64,000 nt of DNA from CBFHSD01 sp965658375 (lineage in GTDB: Bacteria; Bacteroidota; Bacteroidia; Flavobacteriales_G; Salibacteraceae). Positions 54,301 to 62,267 of this stretch are shown here, piece by piece. Position 1 is the stretch's first letter, and every line of letters starts with the position of its first letter. The notes below the pieces were generated by a model that worked only from the letters and a program-made list of their open reading frames with translations, searched no databases and was not told the origin of the DNA. The stretch covers positions 24,764-88,763 of the forward strand of contig CBFHSD010000005.1 of the NCBI GenBank assembly GCA_965658375.1, in the 5' to 3' direction. The position numbers and the translations under genes were made by a program.

Positions 54301-54467
54301 CTTTGTGCCAAAGTTGCACCGAAATCAGCTAAACGATTTTCTTTACTGTTTTTAACTACTTCCTTTCTTTGGGTATATGTCGCCTCAGTTGAATTGGATA
54401 CTAGAAAAGCAACTCCAACGCTGAGTAAGGCTCCTACACCTATTAATGGTAAAGCTTTGATTTTCAT
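51345..54467 (-). CDS. Large secreted BNR/sortilin-type propeller protein with T9SS type A domain
   Basis: The 1040-aa protein has a signal peptide (about 1-28) and a charged prosegment-like region (about 30-85). BNR/Asp-box propeller repeats follow, such as GGLFKSTNAGGTWERIW, GGIFKSTDGENF and GLRVSTDGGQTW, resembling VPS10/xyloglucanase-type propellers. A less ordered insert with calcium-like DFDGDGIVRDSQNQD (about 635) and more propeller follow. The C-terminus is a type A T9SS sorting domain (LYPNPVQGLAKLEV, about 961-1040). It is exported to the surface or medium; binding or hydrolysis of a polymer is possible but not shown. Confidence 0.88.
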   Translation of the reverse strand: MKIKALPLIGVGALLSVGVAFLVSNSTEATYTQRKEVVKNSKENRLADFGATLAQRRADNDGVFKPELLVQRQEEIQEMVGLNKTTNTSMEFEVVGPNNIGGRTRALIIDKDNSNILYTGGVSGGLFKSTNAGGTWERIWGGFQNMAISSIEQGPDGTIYVGTGCSFDASGVGRYGFAQGAYPGGGIFKSTDGENFTAIPSTIPSAYEPGLEWVAINRIRVNPNNAQEIYAGTNKGLRVSTDGGQTWNNPLKIDYPSCNIPGTNFIDDIEIMDNGRVLVGHNGTLFISDNGTQDCSYVKKSIDAGIPENAQRIDIDFCDSEQSKVYVVQVANGGQLRGVYESDDAGNSFADLVPAPPSQAIDSTFLLFGDNGQGFYDLALEVYPDDPESFLIGGVETWRVSGSWSRVAENFSSYPFYVHSDKHFFKFDPNDGNTVYVTSDGGVGKSVNAKESLVFWTDNNRNYNTTQYYNIGFLPDGRVFGGTQDNGTHLIDVNNPGSAGDGIEIFGGDGYDAEYSAVAQSLFVTSYYGTIAIVGEDGTPGAIRNRGGGPFWTTLGYWESTTDYTSKDSVVFGADTIETILAKGNDATVRFTGSITKPQTVANPDSDAGSFVVATFSTTIGSYAADDFDGDGIVRDSQNQDSIGSIDYVTGNYDLTFPFAPVLDADIKASIVLEYDAGEELTLFSNTRLYPFTYTLPNDLNAGEKVNIQDPVQSILVTGLNSSTIAMTRYAAKDDTVILGTWFNLAGGNSPHTITGLAYHYLFTEDGDNMFVTTSSGRLYRFSGLNDVYTVDDLPNAEVTLLYDGSTGAGGMSFHPNDPERLILTFDGYGSGTKVVEISNALSAQNQGMVNSVDVTGNLPGIPCYDVEYEMTQPGRVILGTDQGVWICDDISAGANAVWEQSATIPGVPSFTVSQQRLPWNEATNHEVVYIGTYGMGIWKSGSFVNSIETPDFESAEVTEMKLYPNPVQGLAKLEVEANKAQLAQINIYNVSGQLVRTDRVSLSAGTNRVQINGGELDGGVYIIQLSGETVKGTVRFTNM

Positions 54468-54605
54468 ATATATGCTATTGATAAACTGCTGTTAACTGTA
54501 AAACAGCGGCAATTTAACGTTTTTTGTACGTAATAAACAATAATAACTACTAAATGGTTCAGCCCATAAAGAATACGGCACATTCTTCAGAGAATACGGA
54601 TACTC

Positions 54606-55508
54606 CTAAAAGTTTAAATGCTTTTCCGCTCTATAAGATGAACGCACCAATGGGCCACTCTCAACAAAACGGAAACCTTTCTCTAAGCCGATGTTTTTGT
54701 ACTCTTGAAATTTTTCTGGAGTAATAAACTCTGCAACAGGGAGGTGTTTAGGCGTAGGTTGAAGATATTGACCAATGGTTAAAATATCTACTCCTACAGC
54801 TATCAAATCGTCCATTGTTTCAAGCACCTCTTGTTCCGTTTCTCCTAGGCCGAGCATGATTCCTGATTTTGTTTTCATTCCTCCTTTTTTCAGGCGGAAT
54901 AAAACCTCTAAACTTCTATCATACTTCGCCTGAATGCGCACCTGCTTTGTAAGCCTTCTTACAGTTTCGAGGTTGTGAGAAACAATTTCTGGAGCAACGT
55001 CAATAATCGGAGTCAAATTATCCCACTCTCCTCTGAAATCTGGAATCAAGGTTTCCATGGTTGTGTTTGGACTTAGCCTGCGAACCGTCTTCACTGTTTC
55101 TGCCCAAATACCTGAACCACCATCTTTTAAATCGTCTCGATCTACAGAAGTGATGACACAATGTTTTACCTTCATCAACTTCACCGACTTGGCCACCCTA
55201 AGTGGTTCAAATGGATCGGCCGCATCGGGTTTTCCGGTTGCTACTGCACAAAACCCACATGAGCGTGTGCAGATATTTCCCAAAATCATAAAAGTTGCGG
55301 TTCCTTCTCCCCAACATTCACCCATATTCGGGCAACTGCCACTCTCACAAATTGTATGCAATTTATGGGTGTCTACTATTTCTCTAACTTCACGATATTC
55401 TTTCCCAACCGGAAGTTTCACTCTTAACCATTTGGGTTTATGCTTTGTGATTTTCCCTTCTGGATTGTGAATGGAAACAGGTTTCTTCTTTTCTGCTACC
55501 TCTGCCAT
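54606..55508 (-). CDS. lipA: Lipoyl synthase
   Basis: From ATG 55508 the radical-SAM enzyme has 300 aa. It has auxiliary-cluster cysteines CESGSCPNMGEC (Cys54, Cys59, Cys65) and the radical-SAM motif CTRSCGFC (Cys80, Cys84, Cys87). TSVDRDDLKDGGS, SHNLETV and the C-terminal RSSYRA serine motif are also present. It inserts two sulfurs into octanoyl groups. An earlier start at 55538 would overlap the preceding gene and is less likely. It starts 7 bases after that gene, so they are co-transcribed. Confidence 0.96.
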   Translation of the reverse strand: MAEVAEKKKPVSIHNPEGKITKHKPKWLRVKLPVGKEYREVREIVDTHKLHTICESGSCPNMGECWGEGTATFMILGNICTRSCGFCAVATGKPDAADPFEPLRVAKSVKLMKVKHCVITSVDRDDLKDGGSGIWAETVKTVRRLSPNTTMETLIPDFRGEWDNLTPIIDVAPEIVSHNLETVRRLTKQVRIQAKYDRSLEVLFRLKKGGMKTKSGIMLGLGETEQEVLETMDDLIAVGVDILTIGQYLQPTPKHLPVAEFITPEKFQEYKNIGLEKGFRFVESGPLVRSSYRAEKHLNF

Positions 55509-55515
55509 ACTTTTA

Positions 55516-56265
55516 TTAAGAACTAACTTTTCTACCAAACATAATATTGATATACACCCCTAACCACAAATTTTTACTTCCCTCTTCTCCGGCCAAAACC
55601 TGAATTTGTTGAGGAAATGCGTCAAGAGATGCTCCAGCCTCCAACGCCCTAATCAAGGCATCTTCTGCTGCATATTCAAAATTGAATGCAAATTTAACAT
55701 TTGCCCCGGGCTTCAAGCTCAATTCGTTGAAGCCAACTAAGAACCCAGACTTACCAAAAATGCGGTCTATTGAATGTTCTTCCAAGTCAAATTTTTCTGA
55801 CGAAATGGTATAGTTTGGCGCTCCAAGATTTGGAGTGGCTACTTCGTAATAAATGGGCTTTACAAAACCTAGGGTGAATCCTGCAGCGTAAACATAGCTA
55901 ACCTTCACACCCTTTTTAATTTCCTTTCCGAAAATCTCTTTATCCTTTCCGATGCTAAATCTGAAAGTCCAAAAAGAATTCTCTTTTCCATAGACATACC
56001 CTTTGGGGTCATTCAAGTAAGGATTGTATACTTTTTGTTCTTTGGGATGTTTCATGGTAGAGAACTCAAACTGATAAATACGCGTATTAGCCGCTCCCAA
56101 TTTCTGACCATATCTAAAGTTCCCTCCCATTCCGTAAGAATGTAAAAAGAAACCACCTGAATACTCACTGGTATAATACAGCTTAGTTTGATCATCGGCA
56201 TCTTGCGCGTTCACCTTGAGCAAAAACATTATGATGAAAATAGAAAGGATAAATAAGTTCTTCAT
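55516..56265 (-). CDS. Outer-membrane beta-barrel protein, function unknown
   Basis: From ATG 56265 the 249-aa protein has a signal peptide (ending VNAQ) and alternating strands (YSGGFFLHSYGMGGNFRYG, SYVYAAGFTLGFVKPIYY, WLGVYINIMFGRK). It resembles conserved Bacteroidota barrels found next to lipA. Its own -7 box TAGTTTTG lies 15 bases upstream. ATG 56283 adds six residues before the signal and is less likely. Confidence 0.75.
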   Translation of the reverse strand: MKNLFILSIFIIMFLLKVNAQDADDQTKLYYTSEYSGGFFLHSYGMGGNFRYGQKLGAANTRIYQFEFSTMKHPKEQKVYNPYLNDPKGYVYGKENSFWTFRFSIGKDKEIFGKEIKKGVKVSYVYAAGFTLGFVKPIYYEVATPNLGAPNYTISSEKFDLEEHSIDRIFGKSGFLVGFNELSLKPGANVKFAFNFEYAAEDALIRALEAGASLDAFPQQIQVLAGEEGSKNLWLGVYINIMFGRKVSS

Positions 56266-56280
56266 ACTTGAGCCAAGGTT

Positions 56281-56288
56281 CAAAACTA
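56281..56288 (-). promoter_or_regulatory. -7 promoter box TAGTTTTG of the barrel-lipA operon
   Basis: Exact TAnnTTTG on the minus strand, 15 bases before ATG 56265; supports that start over 56283, which would lie downstream of the box by less than the usual distance. Confidence 0.55.
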
Positions 56289-56321
56289 CTGAATAAACAC
56301 TCTCATTGAAAAAAAGTTAAC

Positions 56322-56729
56322 ATGACCAGCGAAATTCTTTACCTCGGAAACCTTAGAACTGAAGCCATTCATGTAAAATCTTCGAATGCTCTTATTACCG
56401 ATGCCCCAACAGATAACAATGGGAAAGGCGAGGCTTTTTCTCCAACTGACTTGCTCGCTACCGCTCTCGCTAGCTGTATAGTTACGGTTATGGGAATTGA
56501 AGCAGAAGCTGGTGGTTATGATTTAAAAGGCACCAAAGCAACGCTAACCAAAACGATGGGAAGCGGACCGAGAAGGGTTGTGAAGATAGAAGTTGACATC
56601 ATCCTTCCTCTCTACACCAAAGACGAGAAAGAATTGAAGAGACTAGAAAGAATTGGATTGAATTGCCCTGTAGCAAAAAGCTTGCATCCAGAAATCCTTC
56701 AAGAGGTTTCTTTTAAGTACTTGAAATAA
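56322..56729 (+). CDS. OsmC-family peroxide/sulfane-sulfur-responsive thiol protein
   Basis: The 135-aa protein has the OsmC fold with two conserved cysteines, LASCIVTVMGIEAEA (Cys52) and LNCPVAKSLHPEI (Cys115), and AFSPTDLLATALASC preceding the first. OsmC/Ohr proteins reduce organic hydroperoxides, and some act on persulfides. Its last 17 bases overlap the converging ytxJ gene. No clear promoter box was found upstream. Confidence 0.92.
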   Translation: MTSEILYLGNLRTEAIHVKSSNALITDAPTDNNGKGEAFSPTDLLATALASCIVTVMGIEAEAGGYDLKGTKATLTKTMGSGPRRVVKIEVDIILPLYTKDEKELKRLERIGLNCPVAKSLHPEILQEVSFKYLK

Positions 56730-57051
56730 GAGAGAGCACTTCATTAGAATCTATGAAGTGATGTGAAGCGTTGTACACAACTTTGCCATTGTTGATAACA
56801 AGAACTTGAGGAGATTCGTGACGAATTTCTGTTTTATGGGCGAGGTAATTGCTCAAATCTCTCGACTTGATTACATCTACCATGCATAGTTGTGCACCTT
56901 GAGCAATATTCTCAGCATCTGGCTGAAACATTTTAAGCGCGGAACTACTTACTCCACATCGCGTAGAGTGTTTGAAAATTACAATAGGTTTTGAAAAATC
57001 TGAAGCTAAAGCCTCAAATTCTGAAGGCTGATTCAAATGAATCCAACTCAT
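56713..57051 (-). CDS. ytxJ: YtxJ (DUF2847) monothiol thioredoxin-fold protein
   Basis: The 112-aa protein has the thioredoxin-like fold of the YtxJ family with a single Cys: IVIFKHSTRCGVSSSAL (Cys32) followed by the ESPQVLVINNGKVVY cis-Pro region. YtxJ is linked to bacillithiol-type redox systems and expected to remove low-molecular-weight thiol adducts. Its start overlaps the stop of the small lipoprotein gene upstream (ATGA), so the two are coupled. It converges on the OsmC gene with a 17-base overlap. Confidence 0.9.
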   Translation of the reverse strand: MSWIHLNQPSEFEALASDFSKPIVIFKHSTRCGVSSSALKMFQPDAENIAQGAQLCMVDVIKSRDLSNYLAHKTEIRHESPQVLVINNGKVVYNASHHFIDSNEVLSLISST

Positions 57052-57176
57052 CTGGCATTGTAGCCTCTAGGACTTGTGGTTTTGCCGTAAGCTGGACATT
57101 TCTGATGAGGCTTACAAGAAGATACTACTGTTGCAGCAAATAACACAAGACCAAGTAAAAAGATTAATTTCCTCAT
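57048..57176 (-). CDS. 42-aa Cys-containing lipoprotein coupled to ytxJ
   Basis: The frame from ATG 57176 encodes 42 residues: a signal MRKLIFLLGLVLFAATVVSS, the lipidation Cys21, then KPHQKCPAYGKTTSPRGYNAR with one more Cys. The lipobox, the ATGA overlap with ytxJ and an exact -7 promoter box (57192-57199) 15 bases upstream together support a real gene. The mature part is about 22 residues, so it is unlikely to be an enzyme; the CPAYGK-type motif recalls small Bacteroidota lipoproteins. Confidence 0.8.
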   Translation of the reverse strand: MRKLIFLLGLVLFAATVVSSCKPHQKCPAYGKTTSPRGYNAR

Positions 57177-57191
57177 GAGAATAATTTTATA

Positions 57192-57199
57192 CAAAAATA
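57192..57199 (-). promoter_or_regulatory. -7 promoter box TATTTTTG of the small lipoprotein-ytxJ operon
   Basis: Exact TAnnTTTG on the minus strand, 15 bases before ATG 57176. Confidence 0.6.
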
Positions 57200-57276
57200 G
57201 CACATCTAGGCTTCACTAGAAAACACCATTTTTGAGTTTTTAACGTTAACCTCTTAATATTTAGTATACGCTTAAC

Positions 57277-57966
57277 ATGAGTAAGAGCCTCGAAAAATAT
57301 TTAGGCCTGTCCCTTCCCCAAGAGTGGAAAGCTTTTCTAGACCATTGGTTCCAAGAAAATCGTAAAATCTGCATGTTGGAAAAATTGGAAGAGGCATATT
57401 CAAAATCTACCATTTACCCAGAAAAGAGGAAGGTCTTCAAAGCTTTTCAAATTCCGGAAAATGAGATCAAGATTGTAATTTTAGGACAAGACCCTTACCA
57501 TCAACCGCATCAAGCACATGGCTTAAGCTTTTCTGTACCACCGGGGGTTGCTACTCCTCCGTCTTTAAAGAACATTATCAAAGAAATTCAAAGTGAATAC
57601 AATTCCATTGCCCCTATCCCTTCCGATTTAAGCCATTGGGTAAATCAAGGAGTTTTTCTACTCAATGCCGCCCTTACTGTAGAAGCGGGTAAAGCGGGTT
57701 CACACCAAAAATTAGGATGGCATGCTTTAACCGATGATGTGATTCAGCACATTTCAGAAAATCAACGGCACGTGGTCTTTCTTCTCTGGGGAGCCTTTGC
57801 TCAACAAAAAGTAAGCTTAATCAATCAAGAGCATCATCTCGTACTTCAATCACCTCACCCCTCGCCTTTATCTGCCTATCGCGGATTTTTCGGAAATGAG
57901 CATTTTAAGAGAGCGAACGCCTATTTGATAGAACACCATAAAAAACCGATCGCATGGATTCCTTAG
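57277..57966 (+). CDS. ung: Uracil-DNA glycosylase
   Basis: The 229-aa enzyme has all family 1 UDG motifs: GQDPYH with catalytic Asp72, the Pro-rich loop VATPPSLKNI, the uracil-binding LLNAALTVE and HPSPLSAYRGF with the catalytic His and the DNA-insertion Leu region. It removes uracil from DNA. The start of the following Omp85-like gene lies 13 bases inside its end, so the two are co-transcribed. Confidence 0.96.
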   Translation: MSKSLEKYLGLSLPQEWKAFLDHWFQENRKICMLEKLEEAYSKSTIYPEKRKVFKAFQIPENEIKIVILGQDPYHQPHQAHGLSFSVPPGVATPPSLKNIIKEIQSEYNSIAPIPSDLSHWVNQGVFLLNAALTVEAGKAGSHQKLGWHALTDDVIQHISENQRHVVFLLWGAFAQQKVSLINQEHHLVLQSPHPSPLSAYRGFFGNEHFKRANAYLIEHHKKPIAWIP

Positions 57967-59585
57967 GTTTTCGGATCGCTCTCTTCTTCACTTTTTGGTA
58001 TTGTATACTTCCAGCTCAGCGGATCGTGTACTCTTCTAACACTTTAGAAAACTTTAAACTTAAAGACAGTTTTAACACCAAGGCAGAAATGCTTCAGTCA
58101 GCTGACAGTCTTGTGCAAGACTTCCACAACTTAGGTTATGCAAGTGCTTCAGTTGATTCTCTTTCTAGCGATAGTTCAATCGCATTCATCTATATAGGGA
58201 ACCACTTCGATTTACTTGCACAAACCAGTCACCCTTTACCCAGAAGACTGAGCGCCAAATTGGAAGGAGATGACGGCAGTTCCAAAAGCATTGAAAAAAA
58301 CACGGAAAGCATCCTATCCTTTTACCAAAATAATGGCTTTCCCTTTGCGCAAATTACTCCCGAAATTTCTGGTGTAACATCCACCGAGCTTCAAGTAAGT
58401 TTCTCTATTGTTCCTGGCCCAATAATGCCCGTTGACTCACTTATTTTACCAGAAAAAGCGAAAGTGAAACCCTATATCATTTCTCGTTTTACAGGAATTA
58501 AAGTTGGCGAACCCTACAACGAATCTCTTATAAAAACAGCCAATAGGTCTTTACAACAAAGCGGAATGTTCTCCTTAACTGCAAACCCAACAGCAAGTTT
58601 CACCTTTGATGGAGCGCAGGTGTATTTACCCGTAAAAACTCAGAAAAGCAGTCGCTTTGATGGCATTGTTGGACTTCAAACAGATGAAGAAACCGGAGAT
58701 GTTACTTTCACCGGAAACATTAACCTCAAACTTTCTAACGCGCTAAATGCAGCAGAAACCTTTAGCTTAAACTGGGAAGGATTTCAAGACAACAGCCAAG
58801 TGCTCAAAGCCAAAGCGAAAGTGCCCTTCCTCTTTCGAACCGCTTTTGGAATAGGTGGGCAAATTGATATTTTCAGAGCAGACACAGCATTCAACAATGT
58901 AGATCGCGCACTTTTCATCCCCTACTTCTTACAATCAAAAGGAGAGTTTCAAATTCAGGTTCGCTGGTTCAACTCTACCAATTTTGACACAGAGGAAGAA
59001 GTCGCCACAACATTCTACGGCCTCAACTACAGCCTCAATAAATTGAACAGATCAAATGCTCCATCTAGAGGATTTAGCCTTTCATTATCTGCAGAAGGCG
59101 GTGAGAAAAAGACAAGCATTGGAAGTGATGAAGCTATAGAATCTAGCCAAGCAGATTTAAATTTGATCTTTCATCAGTTTGTACAAATTAGCAAGAACCA
59201 TGTGCTCCTTGGAAAATTTCAAGGCGCAAGCTTGTTCAATGATTACCTCATTTTTAGCGAACTCAAGCGTATTGGCGGCCTCACCACCTTAAGAGGTTTT
59301 GATCAAGAAAGCATTTATGCATCTAGTTTTGCTATTGCCACGCTGCAGTACCAGTTCTTTTTTGAAGAAGAAAGCTTCATCAGTTTATTCTTTGATCAAG
59401 CATGGATGGAACAAAAACTGATAGACAGCTACACAAGAGACACTCCATTTGGTTTTGGAGCTGGCTTAAACATGAGCACCAACGCGGGAACCTTTAGCAT
59501 TGCTTATGCTACAGGAGCACAAAAGAACGAAGGCATTTCTTTTTCCACTGCGAAAGTTCACTTTGGTTTTGTGAACTACTTTTGA
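57954..59585 (+). CDS. Omp85-like (BamA/TamA-related) outer-membrane protein
   Basis: The 543-aa protein has a signal peptide (about 1-22, ending LPAQR), POTRA-like repeats (about 50-225; GNHFDLL, FYQNNGFPFAQITPEI, ISRFTGIKVGEPYNESLI) and a C-terminal 16-strand-type barrel. The barrel contains LRGFDQES, the lid-loop RGF motif of the Omp85 superfamily, and ends KVHFGFVNYF. It is shorter than BamA (about 800 aa), so a TamA-like or specialised assembly or translocation role is likelier. The gene overlaps ung. Confidence 0.8.
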   Translation: MDSLGFRIALFFTFWYCILPAQRIVYSSNTLENFKLKDSFNTKAEMLQSADSLVQDFHNLGYASASVDSLSSDSSIAFIYIGNHFDLLAQTSHPLPRRLSAKLEGDDGSSKSIEKNTESILSFYQNNGFPFAQITPEISGVTSTELQVSFSIVPGPIMPVDSLILPEKAKVKPYIISRFTGIKVGEPYNESLIKTANRSLQQSGMFSLTANPTASFTFDGAQVYLPVKTQKSSRFDGIVGLQTDEETGDVTFTGNINLKLSNALNAAETFSLNWEGFQDNSQVLKAKAKVPFLFRTAFGIGGQIDIFRADTAFNNVDRALFIPYFLQSKGEFQIQVRWFNSTNFDTEEEVATTFYGLNYSLNKLNRSNAPSRGFSLSLSAEGGEKKTSIGSDEAIESSQADLNLIFHQFVQISKNHVLLGKFQGASLFNDYLIFSELKRIGGLTTLRGFDQESIYASSFAIATLQYQFFFEEESFISLFFDQAWMEQKLIDSYTRDTPFGFGAGLNMSTNAGTFSIAYATGAQKNEGISFSTAKVHFGFVNYF

Positions 59586-59603
59586 GTTTCTGAATAACAC
59601 ACT

Positions 59604-60989
59604 ATGAACGACATCATTTTTCTCTTAGTTGGCTCTCTCTTGGGAGCTGGACTCGCTTACTTTTTTGGCCAAGGAATGAAGAAAAGACTCTTGGCAGAGG
59701 TGGAAGAGCTGAAGACCCGTTTGGTAAATTCGAAAGACGAGCTGCAAAAGAGCATGGGGCAAATGAATGGCCTCATTTCAGAAAAATCTGAAGCCATTGG
59801 AAAAAATGAGCAACTGGAGAAACGCTTGGAAAATGCCATTGAGGTGTTCAAAACACAAGAAGAGGAACTCAACAAGCTAAGAGAAAAACACAGCGCGGCT
59901 ATGAGCGAGCTCGCCTCTTTGCAAAATCAACATCGGAATGATGAAGAGCAGAAAAACGAGCTAGAAAAACTACAGGAGAAATTCAACAAAGAGTTTCAAG
60001 ATATCGCCAATAAAGTGCTGCGCTCTAACACTTCAGACATTCAAGAAACGCACAGTGTTCAGCTCAAGCAAATGCTCAACCCTCTGTCTGAAAAAATTAA
60101 AGATTTTGAAGCCAAAGTAGACAAGGCATACGGAGAAGAAGCGCGAGAGAAAACGAAGCTTTCGGAACAAATCAAGCACTTAGCTGAGTTGAATAAAGAA
60201 GTGAGTGATGTGGCTCAGAACCTAGCCAATGCATTGACAACAGACAATAAGAAACAAGGAAACTGGGGAGAACTCATTCTAGAAAAGGTGCTTGAACATT
60301 CTGGCTTAGAAAAAGGTGTGGAATATGAAACGCAGGTAAACGACAAAAATATGGAGGGTTCGCGCATACAGCCCGATGTAGTGGTTTACCTTCCAGAAAA
60401 CAAGCACATTATAATTGATTCAAAGGTTTCTTTAAAAGCTTACAACGACTACATCAATGCAGAAAGCAACGAAAAGAGCGAGAAACTTTTAAAAGCACAC
60501 ATTCAATCGGTTCGCGCACATGTGAGAATTTTGAGCGACAAAGGCTATCAAAATGCCAATACGCTCAACTCTCCAGATTTTGTGTTGATGTTTATGCCTA
60601 TTGAACCAGCCTTTATCTTAGCGGTTCAAGAAGACCCGAATTTATTCTCTGATGCATGGGACTCTAAAATTGTGATTGTAAGTCCGGCAACACTGTTAGC
60701 TACATTAAGAACTATTGCCTCGGTTTGGAAACAAGAAAAGCAGAACTTAAACGCCATTGAAATAGCCACCGAAGCTGGTAAAATGCACGACAAGCTGGTT
60801 GGTTTTGTAGAAGACATGAAAAAAGTAGGCAACTCATTAGACGCTACAAAAAACCATTACGATGGGGCCATCAATAAACTGAGCAGTGGCCGAGGAAACC
60901 TATTGAGCAAAGCTGAAAAGATTGCTAAATTGGGCGCTAAAGCCAGCAAACAGATTCCGAAAGAATTTACTTCCAATACAGAAGACTGA
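59604..60989 (+). CDS. rmuC: RmuC family DNA recombination-associated protein
   Basis: The 461-aa protein starts with one membrane helix (IFLLVGSLLGAGLAYFFG), then a long coiled coil (about 25-200) and the RmuC PD-(D/E)XK-like domain: NKKQGNWGELILEKVLEHSG, IQPDVVVYLPENKHIIIDSKVSL and FVLMFMPIEPAFILA, STPATLL-like VSPATLLATLRTIA. RmuC limits rearrangement at inverted repeats in Escherichia coli. It lies 18 bases after the Omp85-like gene in the same run. Confidence 0.93.
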   Translation: MNDIIFLLVGSLLGAGLAYFFGQGMKKRLLAEVEELKTRLVNSKDELQKSMGQMNGLISEKSEAIGKNEQLEKRLENAIEVFKTQEEELNKLREKHSAAMSELASLQNQHRNDEEQKNELEKLQEKFNKEFQDIANKVLRSNTSDIQETHSVQLKQMLNPLSEKIKDFEAKVDKAYGEEAREKTKLSEQIKHLAELNKEVSDVAQNLANALTTDNKKQGNWGELILEKVLEHSGLEKGVEYETQVNDKNMEGSRIQPDVVVYLPENKHIIIDSKVSLKAYNDYINAESNEKSEKLLKAHIQSVRAHVRILSDKGYQNANTLNSPDFVLMFMPIEPAFILAVQEDPNLFSDAWDSKIVIVSPATLLATLRTIASVWKQEKQNLNAIEIATEAGKMHDKLVGFVEDMKKVGNSLDATKNHYDGAINKLSSGRGNLLSKAEKIAKLGAKASKQIPKEFTSNTED

Positions 60990-60997
60990 AACACGCA

Positions 60998-62266
60998 TTG
61001 AAAAACATCCAATACATACTGTATTCTCTTGCATTCCCCATTTTTAATCAATGTACGGAGCCAAAAACAATTACCCAAACCAACATTGCAGAAGATTACC
61101 TCAATGATGCCAGAGATATTGAGGCTCAATTTGTGTTTCATCACCTCTCACCCGACTCGAGCAGCATCCATTATCAAATAAAAACGGATCAAATACTATT
61201 CTCTCGGGCAGATATGAATAGTCGGTATTTCGGCAGCACCATTGTTGAATATACCATCAACACTGCTGCAGAGCCAATTACCTTTGTAGATACTGGAAAA
61301 ATAGAACTCACTTTTGCACAGCAAGACATCATTAACAACACCATTCACGGTTCTTTCACTATTGCTTTAGATTCTGGCTATTATCAAGTATACCTCAAAG
61401 TTGCCGATGGAAAACGCCCCAAGGCAAAAGGGCAATACTTTTTAATTGATAAAACTTCTCCCTACAGCAATGCCAATTTTCTTTTGCATTCGACTGACAG
61501 TTCTATCCTTTTTAACAATTGGGTTGAACCCGGAGACACCGTTTACACCGTCAATTACAGAATGCCCAATTTTAGGTATACGGTTAAATATTATCAGCGC
61601 GATTTTGACCTCGCGCTTCCGCCCTTCTTTAGTTACTCGCGCAAGACCTTCAACTATTCACCAGATAGCGTGTTCACTCTTCGTTCGGATGGTGAATTTT
61701 TTGAATTCTCACCAAAAAAGAAAGGCTTTTACCTCTTCTCCACTTCAGCAAAAAACAGAGAGGGTTTCACCATTTTGTCTTTTCCAGAACCTTTTCCACA
61801 AATCAAGACCATAGATCAATTGACCGAACCGTTGCGCTACATCACGAGCAAAAAAGAGTTCAACACGCTCATGGCCAGCGATGACATTAAAAAAGCGGTT
61901 GATGACTTTTGGCTCAACTGCACCAAAAACCCCAACAGGGCCAGAGAATTGGTGAGAACCTATTACACACGTGTAGAGGAAGCCAACCGATTGTTCACCA
62001 GCTTTAAAGAAGGATGGACTACTGATAGAGGAATGCTCTACATTGTACTAGGGCCACCAGATGTGGTTTACCGCTCTGCCTATGCAGAAACTTGGACCTA
62101 CGGTGAAGAAGGGGGGTATACCTCCAATACCTTTGATTTTATACGTGTGAAAAATCCATTTTCTCTCAACGATTTTGAATTAAATAGATCTCCATTACAT
62201 AAAAATTTTTGGTACCGTGCGGTAGACACATGGCGCCAAGGGAGAGTTACCATGATAGCATATTAG
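60998..62266 (+). CDS. GWxTD-domain lipoprotein, TTG start
   Basis: The 422-aa protein begins at TTG, 8 bases after rmuC. The TTG gives a proper lipoprotein signal KNIQYILYSLAFPIFNQC; the first in-frame ATG lies about 70 residues later and would remove the signal and the first domain. A beta-rich N-terminal half (about 20-250) is followed by the GWxTD domain (about 285-420): ANRLFTSFKEGWTTDRGML, YIVLGPPDVVYR, TWTYGEE. GWxTD proteins are conserved in Bacteroidota, with no settled role. It overlaps nothing but is one base from rlmB. Confidence 0.82.
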   Translation: MKNIQYILYSLAFPIFNQCTEPKTITQTNIAEDYLNDARDIEAQFVFHHLSPDSSSIHYQIKTDQILFSRADMNSRYFGSTIVEYTINTAAEPITFVDTGKIELTFAQQDIINNTIHGSFTIALDSGYYQVYLKVADGKRPKAKGQYFLIDKTSPYSNANFLLHSTDSSILFNNWVEPGDTVYTVNYRMPNFRYTVKYYQRDFDLALPPFFSYSRKTFNYSPDSVFTLRSDGEFFEFSPKKKGFYLFSTSAKNREGFTILSFPEPFPQIKTIDQLTEPLRYITSKKEFNTLMASDDIKKAVDDFWLNCTKNPNRARELVRTYYTRVEEANRLFTSFKEGWTTDRGMLYIVLGPPDVVYRSAYAETWTYGEEGGYTSNTFDFIRVKNPFSLNDFELNRSPLHKNFWYRAVDTWRQGRVTMIAY

Positions 62267-62267
62267 C

